This document shows positions 1 through 14,280 of a stretch of 64,000 nt of DNA, in pieces (the first letter of the stretch is position 1; each line of letters starts with the position of its first letter). Origin of the DNA: Cotesia glomerata (lineage: Eukaryota; Arthropoda; Insecta; Hymenoptera; Braconidae); NCBI RefSeq assembly GCF_020080835.1, contig NC_058160.1, positions 3,038,001-3,102,000 of the forward strand, read 5' to 3'. A program made the translations under genes and the position numbers. The notes under the pieces are model-generated. The model worked only from the letters and a program-made list of their open reading frames with translations. It was not told the DNA's origin and did not search any database.

Positions 1-1648
1 AAATGTAAATACTTCCGTAATTTTCATTTAATTACACAATATTTGAATAATTTTAACTCATTAATTACAGAGTGATTTTTCATCTTATATATTACTGAAT
101 AAATAATTAAAAATCATAATCATAATTAGTTATAGTTATAATAAAAATGTAAATACATAATGCGAATTATTATAAATTAAATTTTATAAATAACTATGAC
201 GCTTAATTGGGGCAGTAATTAATTTGTCGAGATGGTTTTATACTATACATGAAAATAGTACGACAATTACGGAGAAATAATCTGCTCTAAAAAAATCCCA
301 CGACACATATGTTAAGAAAAAAAAAGTTATGTGAAAATAAATAAAATAAAATTATCTAATTATTTAATTATCTCATTAACTTTGATATTAAGCTGTAACG
401 AAAGTTTAAGTGAGAATTTCACCTTGAGAAAATTTTCGGTCGATTATTCAATAATTTACAGGCTGATATAGTATTTTCACTGCTAATTGTTAATTTAAAG
501 AGTATATTAAGGATGAAGATACTTCGCACTGACGTTTAAAAAGTAGAATAGAGAGAGATTGCTTTGTTCTATGATTATATTTATAATACTATATCTATAT
601 TATAAATACTCATATTTTATTTATTTATGCCGCGGAAGAAGGTAAAATAAATAGAAATTTTATACTCAAATTTATCTAGTGAGTTTTTATTTAAATTTTT
701 GAATTTTTACGCCTAGAAAATATTGCAAGCAATAAAACTTTTTCTTTGAATGTTATTTTAAAATATTTTTCAAGAAACTAACAAAAGAATTTTTTAACTG
801 TTAATAAATGCATTTGTTTATTAACAGTTAACAAATACTTATGAATATTAAACAAATATTTATTTAGAGAAAAAATATTTTCTTTAGAGAAAAAAATTTG
901 AACGCTAAGAAAATTCTTGTTTTTCTTGTTAAGAAAATAAAAATTACAAACAAAACCCAACATCTGACGCAGACTCCAGAGTTCCGTGCGCTATTGACCA
1001 TATGGAAGATATTACTGACCATCGCAACTTCCGTGTCAATTTTATCATAACTTTTATTATTGTTACTATTACTATTATTAAAATCAAAATGTCAATTGCA
1101 ACAGTACTATCGAGTCATCGTGAACTTTAATTGTTAATTAAAAAATATCCTGCTCGTAATTCGTAATCATAATCGACAATTGGAAAAATAACTCTATGTA
1201 ACAAATTAGTAATTGCTTTTAATTCCTGATGGTCTTTACGCGTTATTTATTTTTTTGCAAAAATAAGTATTTTTATTTTAACCTTAAATTATTTCCGCGT
1301 TATGTTATGTCGAGTAAAATGGATATAATATAGAAGAAAGAATATAAAAAATTATGCAGAGGAAGCTAGGCGTCATGGGCACGTGGTTAAACTATAAATA
1401 TTAATTAATGCGTCATTATTATAACATAGTTGGGGGTTTAAGATTATTACGGCTCGATGAATTTCCATGGGGGTATGACCACCTCGGGCATTAGACTCAT
1501 TTTCTTGGTATATTGTATTAAAGGAACGAGTTCAATGCGCGATCAAGACATGGCTAATATTACTTTACATTGTATGCATTCATTTAGATATTTTTTTTTT
1601 CATTCATTATTTGAGTGATTTACAGTCATGAAAATTAATTTATAATCT
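1..1648. other. AT-rich intergenic DNA, no gene seen
   Basis: Only short chance reading frames rich in Phe, Lys, Asn and Ile are present. No splice-supported exon, structural RNA or clear repeat end was recognised. Confidence 0.5.
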
Positions 1649-2587
1649 ATATGGGTGATTCTCTGTAAGGACGTCTTAAATCTGTACAAAATTGTCCGAC
1701 CAAATTATTTTTGATTTTATTAGAAAAAAAATTAACAAGGGCTATAAAACTATCAGCTTAATCATAATAAATAAAAAGCCGATTCAATTTTTGCTTTTTC
1801 GATATTTGTGTATCTTTTGCCATATAATATGACAGGGGACTGTTTGCCAGGGGAGTGTTTTTTTTTTTATCAAATTGAGAAAAATCAAGCAAACTATTTC
1901 AATGCATTCAACTTTTCAAGTTCTTAATGAATGTTTACATTAATTAGAATAATATTAAGACTTATGGATCCAATTTTATAAATAAATTATAAATAAAAAT
2001 AGTTGCCAGGGGACTGAGTTTTGAAGTGGCCCAGACACATATTTCCAGCACAAACGGTGCTTTGACACTAAATAAAATGGCGATAAAGCGCTAACAGCCC
2101 TATGGTTATTAACTCAAGGCTAGTTAGATCCTTATAAACCTTACAAAAGGTAAAATAACACGCTGGATTTTTTTTTGGCTTTGAACTTCTGGCAGGGGAC
2201 TGTTCTTAAAATGCCTGGGACAAACTTTGGTTTAATGAATTTAATGAAACAAATTAATTTTCGGTACTTTTTATTGAAGAAGATTGTTAGTTAACTAATT
2301 AAGTTTATAAACATTATGGACCAAATTATATATTATGGACGAACAACTTAAAATTTAATCTTAAAGTTTGAATTTTGGGAATGGGACACCCTAGGGGACT
2401 TATTTCGGTGGTTTACGAATTTATAGCAAAAAAACCAAAATTTATTTCATTTTAATTTTCAATGCTCAAAATAGAAATGTTTTTTTACTTTCGTAATAAA
2501 TTTTTTTTAGTAACAAAATAACAATTTTTCTAATAAAAAAAAATGCCTGGGACAGCAAAAAACATCCTTACAGAGAATCACCCATAT
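1649..2587 (+). mobile_element. TIR element, copy 1 (~0.94 kb, non-coding)
   Basis: Both ends carry the same inverted repeat: ATGGGTGATTCTCTGTAAGG at the left and its complement at the right (ending near 2585). A second copy in the opposite orientation lies at 7175-8111. The interior holds no transposase frame. It contains several copies of a CAGGGGACTG-like decamer (near 1832, 1848, 2007, 2192 and 2391) and a subterminal GCCTGGGACA motif. It is a non-autonomous DNA transposon of unrecognised superfamily; the target duplication is ambiguous because the ends are flanked by TA-rich sequence. Confidence 0.8.
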
Positions 2588-4206
2588 ATGAAAAAAATTT
2601 TTCACCATTGTATCAAAAAAAGTTTGTTACCATTTTTATTTTTAAAATATTTAAGATAAATTTTTTTTCTGATGCAAGTTTGAAAATTTTTCAGTTTGTA
2701 AAATTTTTACTTTTCTACGAGTATAAAATTTATCCTATAAAAATCATCATTTTTTTAAAATTATTATTATTATTGAAAATTTTTTTCTTCGTAATAAATT
2801 AGACAATTTATAATAACAAAAAAATTCGCAGGTTGTATGCCGATGTTAGAATTTACGGGATAAAAAAATGATGGTTGTTGCCATTCCAACATCCTTATCG
2901 AATGCTTCGTCGAAGCGAGAAGCACCGAATGGTTATATAAATATACATACACATATATATGTTTATAAAGGACGCTGCGCATAGCGGTAGTGAGGGAGGG
3001 AAATAATGCAAAGCTGAAAAACGACAAAAAGGAACGGTTTTCTGGAATCGTTCATACATAACTAAAAGATCGAATAGTAGAAGGAGTAGGGAGTAAAGTC
3101 TTTGCTTTCATGACTTTCTGGAATGTCACGCGTGTGCTACTGGTTTGTTCCAAGCCGTATTAAATATTCAATGCCGTTCAGGGTTAATGTTTAATGTTCA
3201 TAGGAAAATAAAGATAAATATTGTTGTACCAATTATTTTATCTAAGGCTTACTGTAAGAAGTTGATTTTACTTTCACATATCACGAATATTAATTAAAAT
3301 TTCACATTTTTTACTAATTATTATTATTAATTCATATATCTTATTTACTCTTAATATTTATCTTTTTATAATTGAGTCCAAGATCATCAATATTATTTAT
3401 TTAACAAGTAATTATAAACCATTCCATTAATACTTTCTTATTTATTTATTTATAAAAAATTTATTGATTAGATCATTAATTTATTTTAAATATCTTGTAA
3501 ATAAATAACGAATATTAAAATTTAACGAGCGATTTTATTTCTGATTACTCGTAAAACTTAACCGTTTATATTAATATTTTGAAGAGTTAATGCCACGAGC
3601 GCAATAATTTACACCTTTCACGCAGTTAGAATCCTCATAAGAATTTACTAAAATAAAACTTTTAATTAAAATATAAAAATAATAAAAACAACTCCTTCGA
3701 CAAGTCCTAGCATAGATTACGCGATTTCACAGAATTATCGGACGTATATTCGGATTTATGGATACTCGATCGTGTGATAACGTTATAATACAACTAAGAA
3801 CAGCTCGTCTTTCGTCTCTACTCAAGATTTCAATTTACGATTACCGATTACTGGTTATCATTATTATACTTGGTTACTTTTATAAATAAGTTATTTATAT
3901 ACTAATACTCCAGAACTTTTATTTTATCAAAAGTCTGGTGATTAATGTAAAAACGATTTTAGTTCTTCAAACGGGTATTTCTGTTAAATTCTTTGAAGTA
4001 GCAACTAGAAGCAGCTTTGGACTGCCGAGAATTGCAAAAAAAGATTAAAAAATTTGGCTCAAAAATTTTTCGATATTTTTTAACATAATGCATAATATTT
4101 TGGGCACTCAAAATAAGTTTGAAAAATAATATGGCTATGACAGAATTAATTGGCAATAGTTTAATGGACCAATGTCACGGAACAAATTTATAGAACCAAC
4201 CAACCA
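2588..4206. other. Intergenic DNA, no gene seen
   Basis: AT-rich sequence with a slightly less AT-rich patch at about 2830-3180. No exon with supporting splice sites or conserved protein signature was found. Confidence 0.45.
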
Positions 4207-4210
4207 TTAA

Positions 4211-4934
4211 GGAGGTTCGAGCGAATCTAATGTAAAAAATAATTTCCAACTTTGAGCTTTGAAATTAAGTATACGTATAAATAAATACGTCATTTATTTA
4301 ATCCCAAAATTTTAAAAAGATTCACCGTTTAGTTACTTAGATATTAAATTTTAAAAATCACATATTTTATCTCCTTATACACGGGCTCTTATGGCGGACA
4401 AACTTTGGTCGAGACTTTAATTATTTTTTTCAATATTAACCTCCCAACTTTAACGGATAAAAAACTATACACAAGAAACTTGGATTATTGCAAAATATAA
4501 AAACAATTTAATAATAATACATTACCGATATAATTTTTGAAATATTTAAAGTCAAATTTTATGTTTGTAACTCGTTTATCGTCAGCCATTTATTCGAATA
4601 AAGATTTGACAACATCGCGTCAATAGCTGAGAAAAAAGAAAAGGATAGAAATATAGTTACAGAGAGAGAAATGTTTAACTCACACACTCATCCACGTCTC
4701 TGTTATGGGTATAATCAAGCGCGCTATTGCCAAATCTGTTTATTTATTCCGGCAAGATAATAAATACCAAAGTCATTTTATTATTCTAATTTATTAAATA
4801 AGTCAAAATCATCAATTATTAAATTGTTTAAATTATTTTAAATTAAATTAAAGAATTTTGACGAATATTGGGAAGGCTAAAATTAAAAAAAAATTTTAAC
4901 ATTATTTTGACTCATTAGTTACCCTCGAACTTCC
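4211..4934 (+). mobile_element. TTAA-flanked MITE, copy 1 (724 bp)
   Basis: The element begins GGAGGTTCGAGCGAATCTAA and ends with the imperfect complement CGAACTTCC. It is flanked on each side by TTAA (4207-4210 and 4935-4938), as expected for piggyBac-type insertion. A reverse-oriented copy is at 34668-35390, and the interior is closely similar. There is no transposase frame, so it is non-autonomous. Confidence 0.8.
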
Positions 4935-4938
4935 TTAA

Positions 4939-7174
4939 AAACTGCTCCGAATAATTAACATAAGAAATTGACTGTCATCAAAAAAATTTATGAAATCGAG
5001 AAAAGGTCTAAATTCATGTCAAGGCCTTTCTAATACCAAATTTAACTGTATAAACCCATTTTAAAACAAAAATATAACCGTATAAATTTTTCCTTATTTT
5101 CTTAATTATATAGATTAGTATATAAAGTATATTACTAATTAATGTAACCTGAATTTTGGTTTTAAAAGCTTGGAACGTCTCAAAAGTTTGAGATTTTTAA
5201 GTATCACTTAAAAAGAAATTGATGCTTTATCTAATTCAAATTAAAATAGTAAAACATTTAGATAAGTGTTAATGTTGAGGATATAATTATTTAAACTAGT
5301 CTAATATCAAAAAAAGTAATTACGAGATTGTTTTTCAAATTATTTTAATATGTGTTTCTATCTTTAAAATTTTTCCATTTCATTTCATCTAAAAAAAAAA
5401 GCTAATTAGAATGTCTTTATAAAGAACGAAACTTTTGATAAATATTAATTGAAAAAACATTGAAAAAAAAATTCTATTCAAATTTTAATGAAAAAAAAAT
5501 ATCAAATTAAATTTTGTTTTACTTTCAAAATAATAAACTTCTTTTATCAATTTGAGTTTAATGCTTGAAAATTATTTTTTTCTTACTTTAGAAGTAAATA
5601 TCTTTTCTTGAGTGTGTGCATATAAAGTTATGAAAAAACTTTCTCGTCGCGATGTTTACGATGATAAAAACTCAATTTACAAGTTGAAACAGTTGTTAGC
5701 GCCTTTCCGTCATAATAAACTCAGATAGATCTTAAACTAGAAAATAGTGTCAATGATTTATGTGAATATAAATACTGAAATAAATAAGTATATTTTTAGT
5801 AAATAAATGAATATTGATATTTATGATATAATAGTTTATAATAATTATGATATTAGATATATTTGTCATAACAATTTGATTTTAAATTCGGAATAAATTT
5901 CTAACGGTCGGAAAACTTCAATTTAGACAAAGTAACAGTCTAAGGATGACTAATAGACACTAATGTATTAATCAAATCAAAGTATGCTGTTGTACTTAAC
6001 ACAATTGATTTTACGGTAGATTACCTCGGTCTTGAATCTTTAAATAAGATATTATTGTATTACATATAAAAAAGAACCATCGGAATTCAAGTTACCTCTG
6101 TCCGTCTATACTATCTGTCTTTTTTTTCCACCAAATTTCTCGTGCTTAAAAACTCTTAAATGCTCCTCGTAATCTGTAATTATATTTCTTACGAGCACGT
6201 TCACGATGTTTTGAGAGATTTTTTTAAGACTCATTTTGCATTTTACTACCCAGTCACTTAATTTAATTTCATAAAAATTATTGTGGAGAGTTACAATAAA
6301 TTTCAGCGTTAAATAATGTCATTAAAACCGAATGATATACTCGTTATTTTCTTTAAATTAGTTCTTTATAATCATAATTACCGTCAGATAAAAAAATACG
6401 ATACTTATTTTAGACTTTTTTCTTTCATAAAAAAAATTCAAAGCTTTTATCTACGAAAAAAGATTCAAATTTTTTTAGTAAAACAATTTTTTAATTTTAT
6501 ATCAGCTTTTACGCTCAATTATATTTTGAAGAACTTTTGTGAACGTTTATAATTTTCAGTGTTGTATACTGACATCTCTATTATCATAGCAATAATATTG
6601 TTGAATTTAAAAATATCAAATTATTCAATTAACAATATAATTATTACGTTTTATTTACTTAAATAAAATTAAAAAAGAAGTGATTTTTAATGAAAACTTA
6701 TTCATTTTTCAACTAAAAAAATATTTACGAAATATTATAAACTTAAAACATTAACTACGAAAAAATTGATTTTAAGAGATTAATTTGACGTCTATTGATT
6801 TGATAATTTTTTTTGAAGAGTTTCATTGTCTTGAATCAAGTAAAATTTACTTAAACCAAGAAAAATTTCTCAATTTAAGAATTTTTACTCAAAATTATTA
6901 ACTTGTTTAAAATAAATTTTTTTTTCCTGTGTAAAAATGCTTTTTTAGTTAACTTGATATTTAAATTAAAATTTCAAAATTATTTATTATTTTAATTTTA
7001 CTTCATATCAAATTAAATGTCATTAAATAAATAAATGTTTATTAAAAAATAAGTCATTGAATTATTATTTTTATTTCAAATAAATTGTAATTGAAAAGAA
7101 CGAATTTATAATTGAAACTTATTATTTTCTGAGCCAAAAAATATAAGTTACAAGTGAACAATTGATCATGTATT
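4939..7174. other. AT-rich intergenic DNA, no gene seen
   Basis: Low-complexity AT-rich sequence. The 78-codon frame at 6316-6552 has the Phe/Lys/Ile composition expected by chance and no recognisable domain. Confidence 0.45.
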
Positions 7175-8111
7175 ATATGGGTGATTCTCTGTAAGGATGT
7201 TTTTAGCTGTCCCAGGCATTTTTTTATTAGAAAAATTGTTATTTTGTTACTAAAAAAAATTTATTACGAAAGTAAAAAAACATTTCTATTTGGAGCATTG
7301 AAAATTAAAATGGAATAAATTTTGGTTTTTTTGCTATAAATTCTTAAACCACCGAAATGTCAGTCCCCTGTGCTGTCCCATTCCCATAATTAAAACTTTA
7401 AGATTAAATTTTAAGTTATTCGTCAATAATATATAATTTGGTCCATAATGTTTATAAACTTAATTAGTTAACTAACAATCTTCTTCAATAAAAAGTACCG
7501 AAAATTAATTTTTTTCATTAAATTCATTAAACCAAAGTTTGTCCCAGGCATTTTAAGATCAGTCCCCTGCCAGAAGTTCAAAGCCAAAAAAAAAAATCCA
7601 GCGTGTTATTTTACCTTTTGTAAAGTTCATAAGGATCTAACTAGCCTTGAGTTAATAACCATAGTGCTGTTATCGCTTTATCGGCATTTTATTTAGTGTC
7701 AAAGCACCGTTTGTGCTGGAAATATGTTTCTGGGCCACTTCAAAACTCAGTCCCCTGGCAACTATTTTTATTTATAATTTATTTATAAAATTGGATCCAT
7801 AAGTCTTAATATTATTCTAATTAATGTAAACATTCATTGAGAACTTGAAAAGTTGAATGCATTGAAATAGTTTGCTTGATTTTTCTCAATTTGATAAAAA
7901 AAATCAGTCCCCTGGCAATCAGTCCCCTGTCATGTTATATGGCAAAAGATACACAAATATCGAAAAAGCAAAAATTAATTCGGCTGTTTATTTATTATAA
8001 TTAAGCTGATAGTTTTGTAGCCCTTGTTAATTTTTTTTCTAATAAAATCAAAAATAATTTGGTCGGACAATTTTGTACAGATTTAGGACGTCCTTACAGA
8101 GAATCGCCCAT
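7175..8111 (-). mobile_element. TIR element, copy 2 (inverted relative to copy 1)
   Basis: It is colinear with the reverse complement of 1649-2587: it starts with the same GGGTGATTCTCTGTAAGGAT end and finishes with the complement, with one change in the terminal repeat (GAATCGCCCA). Its CAGTCCCCTG motifs (near 7363, 7561, 7748, 7905 and 7921) are the complements of those in copy 1. Together the two copies form inverted arms about 4.6 kb apart. Confidence 0.8.
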
Positions 8112-9240
8112 CTACTAAAAATCCTTCTCCGAAATATGCTGCATCTTTTGATGTAATAAATTATATGTTTATTTGGTTAGTAGTTCTTTCAGTTATACAT
8201 AAAAAAAAACATCTCCACATTTATTAGAATAGATCGATAGATTAGAAAATTTATTGGCCGAATTGTCTAGTCTTGTAGAGTAACAACATCCGTAATATAA
8301 AAATTATTAACGGAATCTGTGACACCGGGCTTGTAGCGGGTAGACAGTACGAGTAAAAATGAATTCTAACATGAATAAATTGATATCGTGGATAGTCAAT
8401 ATCAATGCAGGTTCTCGTCTCACTTGTCGTTTGTCATCCTAAAGAAAAATAATGAATTCCTTTACTCAGGATTTGTAAATCGCGAAAACCGACTCACACG
8501 CCGGCGTAATAAATCATTCAGATCGATTGTCACAAATTGTACTGCGGCTGTATTGTGCATTGCATGCTGCAGCATCCGAACCAATCCAACAAACACTGAG
8601 AATGCAGTATAGTAGCTCAGTACAGTATTATATCTACCGTCGAGTATCTAAAAGTACGATTGAATAATGGATGAGGATGTCTGCGTATTGACATTACATT
8701 TTATTTCGAATCTACCGTGATTCATTTGTCACAATCATTTTGTAGTATCTTGTAGCAATATAATATTTATTACAATATTACAAGGTTTTTTTTACTCTTC
8801 GTTTATTCGACTCTCTTTAACCTAAAATATACATTTAATACCCGGTCACAATATCCGTTATATATTATTATTATAATTTTCTTAACGAAAAATTTCAATT
8901 AAATTTTATTTTTGATAGCTCAAGATTACACTGTAAGTGCAGTCGATATTGAATGTCAATATGTGATACGATACATTTTTTATTTTTATCAATCCATTTG
9001 GAAGGTTAAAAATTCCGGTCCAAGATTTTTACTTTAATTTAAGGACAAAAATTTTCATACGAATCATCGTTTATAAAAATTACTTTTTTTTTTATTATGC
9101 AGAGGTTAAGTGGGTAAGAATTTAATTTAAAGTTTTTTCTTTTATTTTATGCACTTGAAGTTGATACGAATTAATTTTTTTTTTAGGTCAAAAAACAATA
9201 GTTCAAGAATTTTTCTTTTGAATCAATTAAATTTTTTATC
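8112..9240. other. Intergenic DNA, no gene established
   Basis: A patch at about 8310-8700 is less AT-rich than its surroundings and could be regulatory or untranslated exon sequence of the downstream shavenoid-like gene. The 74-codon frame at 8388-8612 does not resemble any family I know. Confidence 0.35.
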
Positions 9241-9244
9241 AGCT

Positions 9245-9480
9245 TATGAGTGATTATTGCGGTTTGAAAATTCCAAAAGTAGTGTTCTATGAAACTTCTA
9301 TCAGACTTTTGAGCTCGAAGAGCTCAAATGCATAGAAATACTATCTCTTTGAGCTCAGCGAGCTAAAAATATCACATAAATTATATTTTGAGCTCAAAAA
9401 TCTCAAAAACGTCATAAGTACAATTTTAAGCGCCCAGGTATGGAATTAGCGGGAAGTTGCAGGGATGGCCTTTAGGGTGA
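9245..9480 (-). repeat. Fragment of the AACTTCCCGC repeat family
   Basis: Contains GCGGGAAGTTGCAGGGATGG and GAGCTC-rich sequence, the complement of the motif block also present at 37137-37290 and 55715-55830. No coding potential. Confidence 0.65.
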
Positions 9481-9490
9481 ACCGTTTTAC

Positions 9491-9577
9491 TAATTTTTTT
9501 TAGTAACAAAATAACAATTTTTCCAATAAAAAAATGCCTGGGACAGCAAAAAACATCTTTACAGAGAATCACCCTTA
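9491..9577 (+). mobile_element. Truncated right end of the 1649-2587 element family
   Basis: About 87 bp closely match the right end of copy 1, from the TAGTAACAAAATAACAA stretch through ATGCCTGGGACAGC to the terminal repeat. The left part is missing. Confidence 0.75.
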
Positions 9578-9579
9578 TA

Positions 9580-12500
9580 CAATTATAAAGAAAAGTACTG
9601 ATTTCACAATGCGGTTTAGAAGAAACCTGTTTGCATAGACGAACTGAAATTACTAAACACAACAAATGACTGATATTTAACTTCTTAATATAACAATTTC
9701 ACTGGCGAAATTACAGAGCGATACGCAGCCATCTAGCAGGCGGCCTGTGAACTTCCCTCTATAATTTCCCCAAATTAAACTCTGACAATAATATCAAGAA
9801 TTACTTGGTGAATGGCATTAAAATAACCGCAAAATTTTGAAATATATTGCATCAAAGGTTGTTTAATTTTCGCGTAAAATGAGAAAGTAAACACGACACC
9901 TCCGGTAAATATAAATCTAAATCTAAATATAAACCTAATGGTAATTTAAATTAGCAGTTGGTTAAAAATTGAAAGGTATCAAATTAAACGGGTGGTCACG
10001 AAGAGTACTAAAGACTAGTATTATATGCAAAAGTTTAGCTGAGCTACGGGTAAAGATGAAAAAAAGTAAAAAAAAGAAAAAATAAACGAGTCTCAAAGTC
10101 GCCAGGTGATAAATCTGATAATTTTTTATTTTATTTTAGCGCACGCGTTCTGTGTTGACTTGATGGTTACTGTTATTGTATTAAAGTTGTCGTAGTTAGT
10201 GTTATTACCGTGTACGTGGTATAGCTGATGAGTGGAGCTCGGTGAGTGTAATAAGAGGAAATATTTTCCACGCAAGATGCGCTTATAGTCTTATCCTGTT
10301 TACTCTTACCGCAAACGCTTTTATATAGTTCTTAACTTGTTTATTTCTTCATGTGTGTAAATTAAACCGTGTGCGTAAAACGCATAGATATGTTGTTATA
10401 TTATGAGAGATAGATGTAGATAATAATAATAAAAAATAATAAAAAGTGAGTATCTATATCTAAGTTGTGAGAAGACTTTAATAGCCCCGCGGATCACCGA
10501 GAAATCGTGTAATTTAAGGCGTCAATTTAATTGGGTTGTTGGTACTACTGGCACGTGCTTATTTCTAAGATATCAAATTGTCGATTGATACTTTTATCTA
10601 TCGATTACTATCATTTTATTATTTTAATTAATTTATTATGTTGGATTGCTGAAGTTATTTGCTCTTTTCATTACTGGTTTAATTGAATTAATTATCAATC
10701 ATCTATTTGGATTCAATGTTTAATTTCTTTTTTGTTTTAGCTTTTTAAAATTATGAAGATTGAATGTAAAAAAATTTACGATTTTGATTTTTTATTAAAA
10801 TCTTGAAACATTTTTTCTGAAAATTAATTAAAAGAATTAATTTCAAATTTAATTAATCTCCAAAATTATAATAATTATATAGTGGGGCTCCACATATTTT
10901 TAGTCGTAAAAAATCGTAAAATAAAGGTACTCAAAAATTTTTATTTTCAACATGTTCTATACATTTCGGCGGATTAGAATAGAACTGGTAAAATATTCAA
11001 AAAATTCAATTTCATCAAGATTTTTTGATTTTAAAAGTCTTTAGATTTAAATTTTAACTTGTAATCAACAATTTAAAGGAGATGCATTAATTTTTCAAAG
11101 TTAATATATTTTTTTTATACTGTGCGTCGAAAATATACAATTAAAAAAAAAAAAAATTGTCAATACCAAAATTTTTCGAATTTTTGGAAACATTTTTCGA
11201 ATAACATAACAAATTCTGAAGAATTGAAAAATTGACGAGTCAGTAAACTTTTTCTCTTTTAAATTGTTCTACTTGTGATGAAAATTTTGGAAATCTCATT
11301 TTTTTATCATTAATCGCCGGACAATTTAAATTAAAAAAAAAAAACTACATGAACTTAAAAAGAATCTTAATGTAAAAAATGAAATATTAATACAAAGATA
11401 ACTTGACTCATTTCTTATTAAGTGATGATATATATCATCCTCAAAGTTTCTAAATTTAAATAAAAACCTTTGGATAAAGAGCCTCAAAATTTCTTTTAAA
11501 TTCCGTTACAAAAAATGGCTCATTAATTAGTCCGGGCGTGACAAGTTCCCGATAAAAAAAAATAAAAAATGGACACTCCCGATCAAATTGGAGAACTGGA
11601 TCTTGTTTCACGAATCCACTTACTGGACACCGCGACAACCCCCTTGACAATTTCTTTTCCTCACTCGGGCTATTTATATCCCTCCACTCTACTCTGCTTT
11701 CATATAAATTACTCTCCTCTGAAAAATAACTTTTTAAACGATAAATAAGAAAGCATCATTGCTTTATTACAAAATGAGTTATTTGATACATGAAATTAAT
11801 GTCCTGTGAGTTTATTACACGTGCGATAAAAATGTGCGAACCTGTAAATAAATTTGATCCGCAACAATTAATGTCACTCATTAAACGTCTCATGTCAGAA
11901 TATATTGATGGGAAGCGACATAAACTACAAATAATAATTTAAATTTAAAGTGCAGACATAATATGGGAGCTTTGATATGATTTTGATTGGCCAAGTAAAC
12001 GTTGTTTCATCGGGACGGATCAACTTGGTTATAAATAATTCAGAAGAGAAGTTAAAAGAAACCGCTGGACCCTGGAATATTAAACGTAACACCGGGAACT
12101 AATTACAAAAACAAGTTGCTTATTTACTCGGTTTTTATAAATCCACTAAAAATTTTTCTTATTTAATTTTTTATTTTTTTTCGTCTTCAACAGCGACCGT
12201 AAATTGAGAAAAGTTTAAGAAGAAATACCGGGACCACATGTGGCCACCGGTTATATGGCCCGAACCAAGCAAAAATAACTTGATGAGTTCGCGGTTGGTT
12301 AGCAAATGAGCTGGAATGCTAAATTTTAATTTTTTTTCTGACAGGTGCTTTTTTTTATTATCATTACCAATCACTTCTATTCGATTTTTTATCACTGTTT
12401 ATTTATTTATTTTTTTGTTAATTGCAAAAAAAATTATTGATACTTAAAAAAAAATTTTTTAAGTAAGGTAAAAACACTAAAATTTTTTTTTTTTGACAAA

Positions 12501-14270
12501 ACTTTTTTTTCTATCTAAAAATTTTTGATTCTGTATTTAATTTAAAAAAATTAATTCTTTATTTAGTTTTAAAAGAAATTTAATTTAAAAAAAAAATTCA
12601 ATTGAAAATTTCTGTATTTTTGTATTAGTAAGCGTAAATAATTCCAATCAGTAAATTGTAAATTAAACGACAAATGTCAAAGAACCGTTCTTATAAAAAT
12701 TTTTTACACTATAAATCATTTAAAAATAGTATCGAAAGATATATAAAAATATTTAAAAAAATGAAACATTAATCCTAATTAAATACCGAAATCAATAATG
12801 TTTTATTAAGAGAATATTAATAATTCATAAAAAAAAAATCTTGTTCCGCGTAATTAGCATGTTAATTAATCAACGGGAAATTCATAACAAAAGTGAATAT
12901 ATGTTTAAAACAGTATACAGTATATATTATGTGATAAAAAATAAATTTGAGATCTATGAGCCGTGAGGTGTTTGTAGATAAACAAAAGTTCTTGTTCTTG
13001 ACGCTTTATTCCGAGTGTTTGCGAAACAAGACGAGTGTGCACGTGCAGAACTTGTTAATAGAAGGCACGACACTTCAGACGAGTGAAATGTTTTCTTAGA
13101 TTATGACACTTTGAAACGTCTACTATTTCTTCTCAAGCGGTTTTTAAGCTTCCACATACTGGATAATAATACAACTCTTAGTATATATGTATTTTGTTTT
13201 AAAAATTCCCGCTTAAAAGTAAGAAAAAAAATGTTTAACAAAAATGAAAAAACCAGTTTTTTAAAATCTTAAATCAGTCAGTGTGTTTTAATTTCAAGTT
13301 TTAACCGTTGTAGTCAATAAAATCCCAGTGTAATGCAATAAGAATGATAATTAATCCAGAATACCGATATTAACAGCCTCTAAATAAAAACTCAAAAAAC
13401 AAAATTACCATATTAGCTTTCATGAATTTTTTTTAAATTAAATAACTTTCATCGATTATTTTAAACATGTTTATAAAAAAATCCTATGTATCTCGTAGAT
13501 GATAAGGAGTAATGAGCTACTTGATCAAATAATTCACGTTCGATTACAAATAAATCCAAGTTTTATCTTATGGCGTAGGCCTACACCATTTCATGATCGC
13601 AAAAAAAAATTTTATATTTAAATATTTCTAAATTTAAATGTACCGTATGCAATATATTTATTATTAATTTATATTTTATTCAATATCAACATAATATATT
13701 ATTAATTTATGCGAAATAAATTCCATAATTAACGTGATTTAATAAAATCCCAGGTCAGAGGACAATGATCTATATCCCAGTCTGCCAGTAGGGAAATAAA
13801 ACCAGCTAGATTACTTAATTTGTTATTTTAATGGATGAGCTTTTTAGCTTAACAATTTTTTATCCATCTCGATTTTGGTAATGCAATAAATATCTATCAG
13901 ACACTATAGGAGATTCAACAGTTTACTATGAGATTATGTAATTACAAATATTCTTATTTATTTTTGTATGCTAAACGAGTTTCGTCTCTAATAAATTTAT
14001 AACTATACCGGTGACCTCCAGACTAATTAGATGTGTCTGAAGAGACTAGGCCACTTTTTCTTACGAGGTTATGTAAATATGGACATGATTTTTTCAACGA
14101 TAGCAAATGATGTAAATACTTATCGCTGAGGAATGAATTCTATTCTTATTTTTAATAAATTAGTTTCATTTGTTAGTCGGTGGAAATAGAACTAAAGAAA
14201 TTGTTATTTTTTTAGTAGACTTTTTTTTTATATTTTTTAATCAATATAAAAAACTAAAAACCGTAAAAAA
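9580..14270. other. Intergenic DNA upstream of the shavenoid-like gene
   Basis: No coding exon was found. GC-richer islands at about 10140-10260 and 12960-13160 could hold promoter, untranslated exon or enhancer sequence. The remainder is A/T homopolymer-rich. Confidence 0.4.
10141..10241 (+). other. Candidate 5' untranslated exon of the shavenoid-like gene
   Basis: The first coding exon at 21085 is preceded by a 3' splice site, so an upstream untranslated exon must exist. A strong-looking donor (CTCG|GTGAGTGTA) lies at 10242 after a moderately GC-rich stretch. This is the best-looking donor noticed in the upstream region, but the exon start and the link to 21085 are inference. Confidence 0.2.
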
Positions 14271-14280
14271 TGATTCATAC

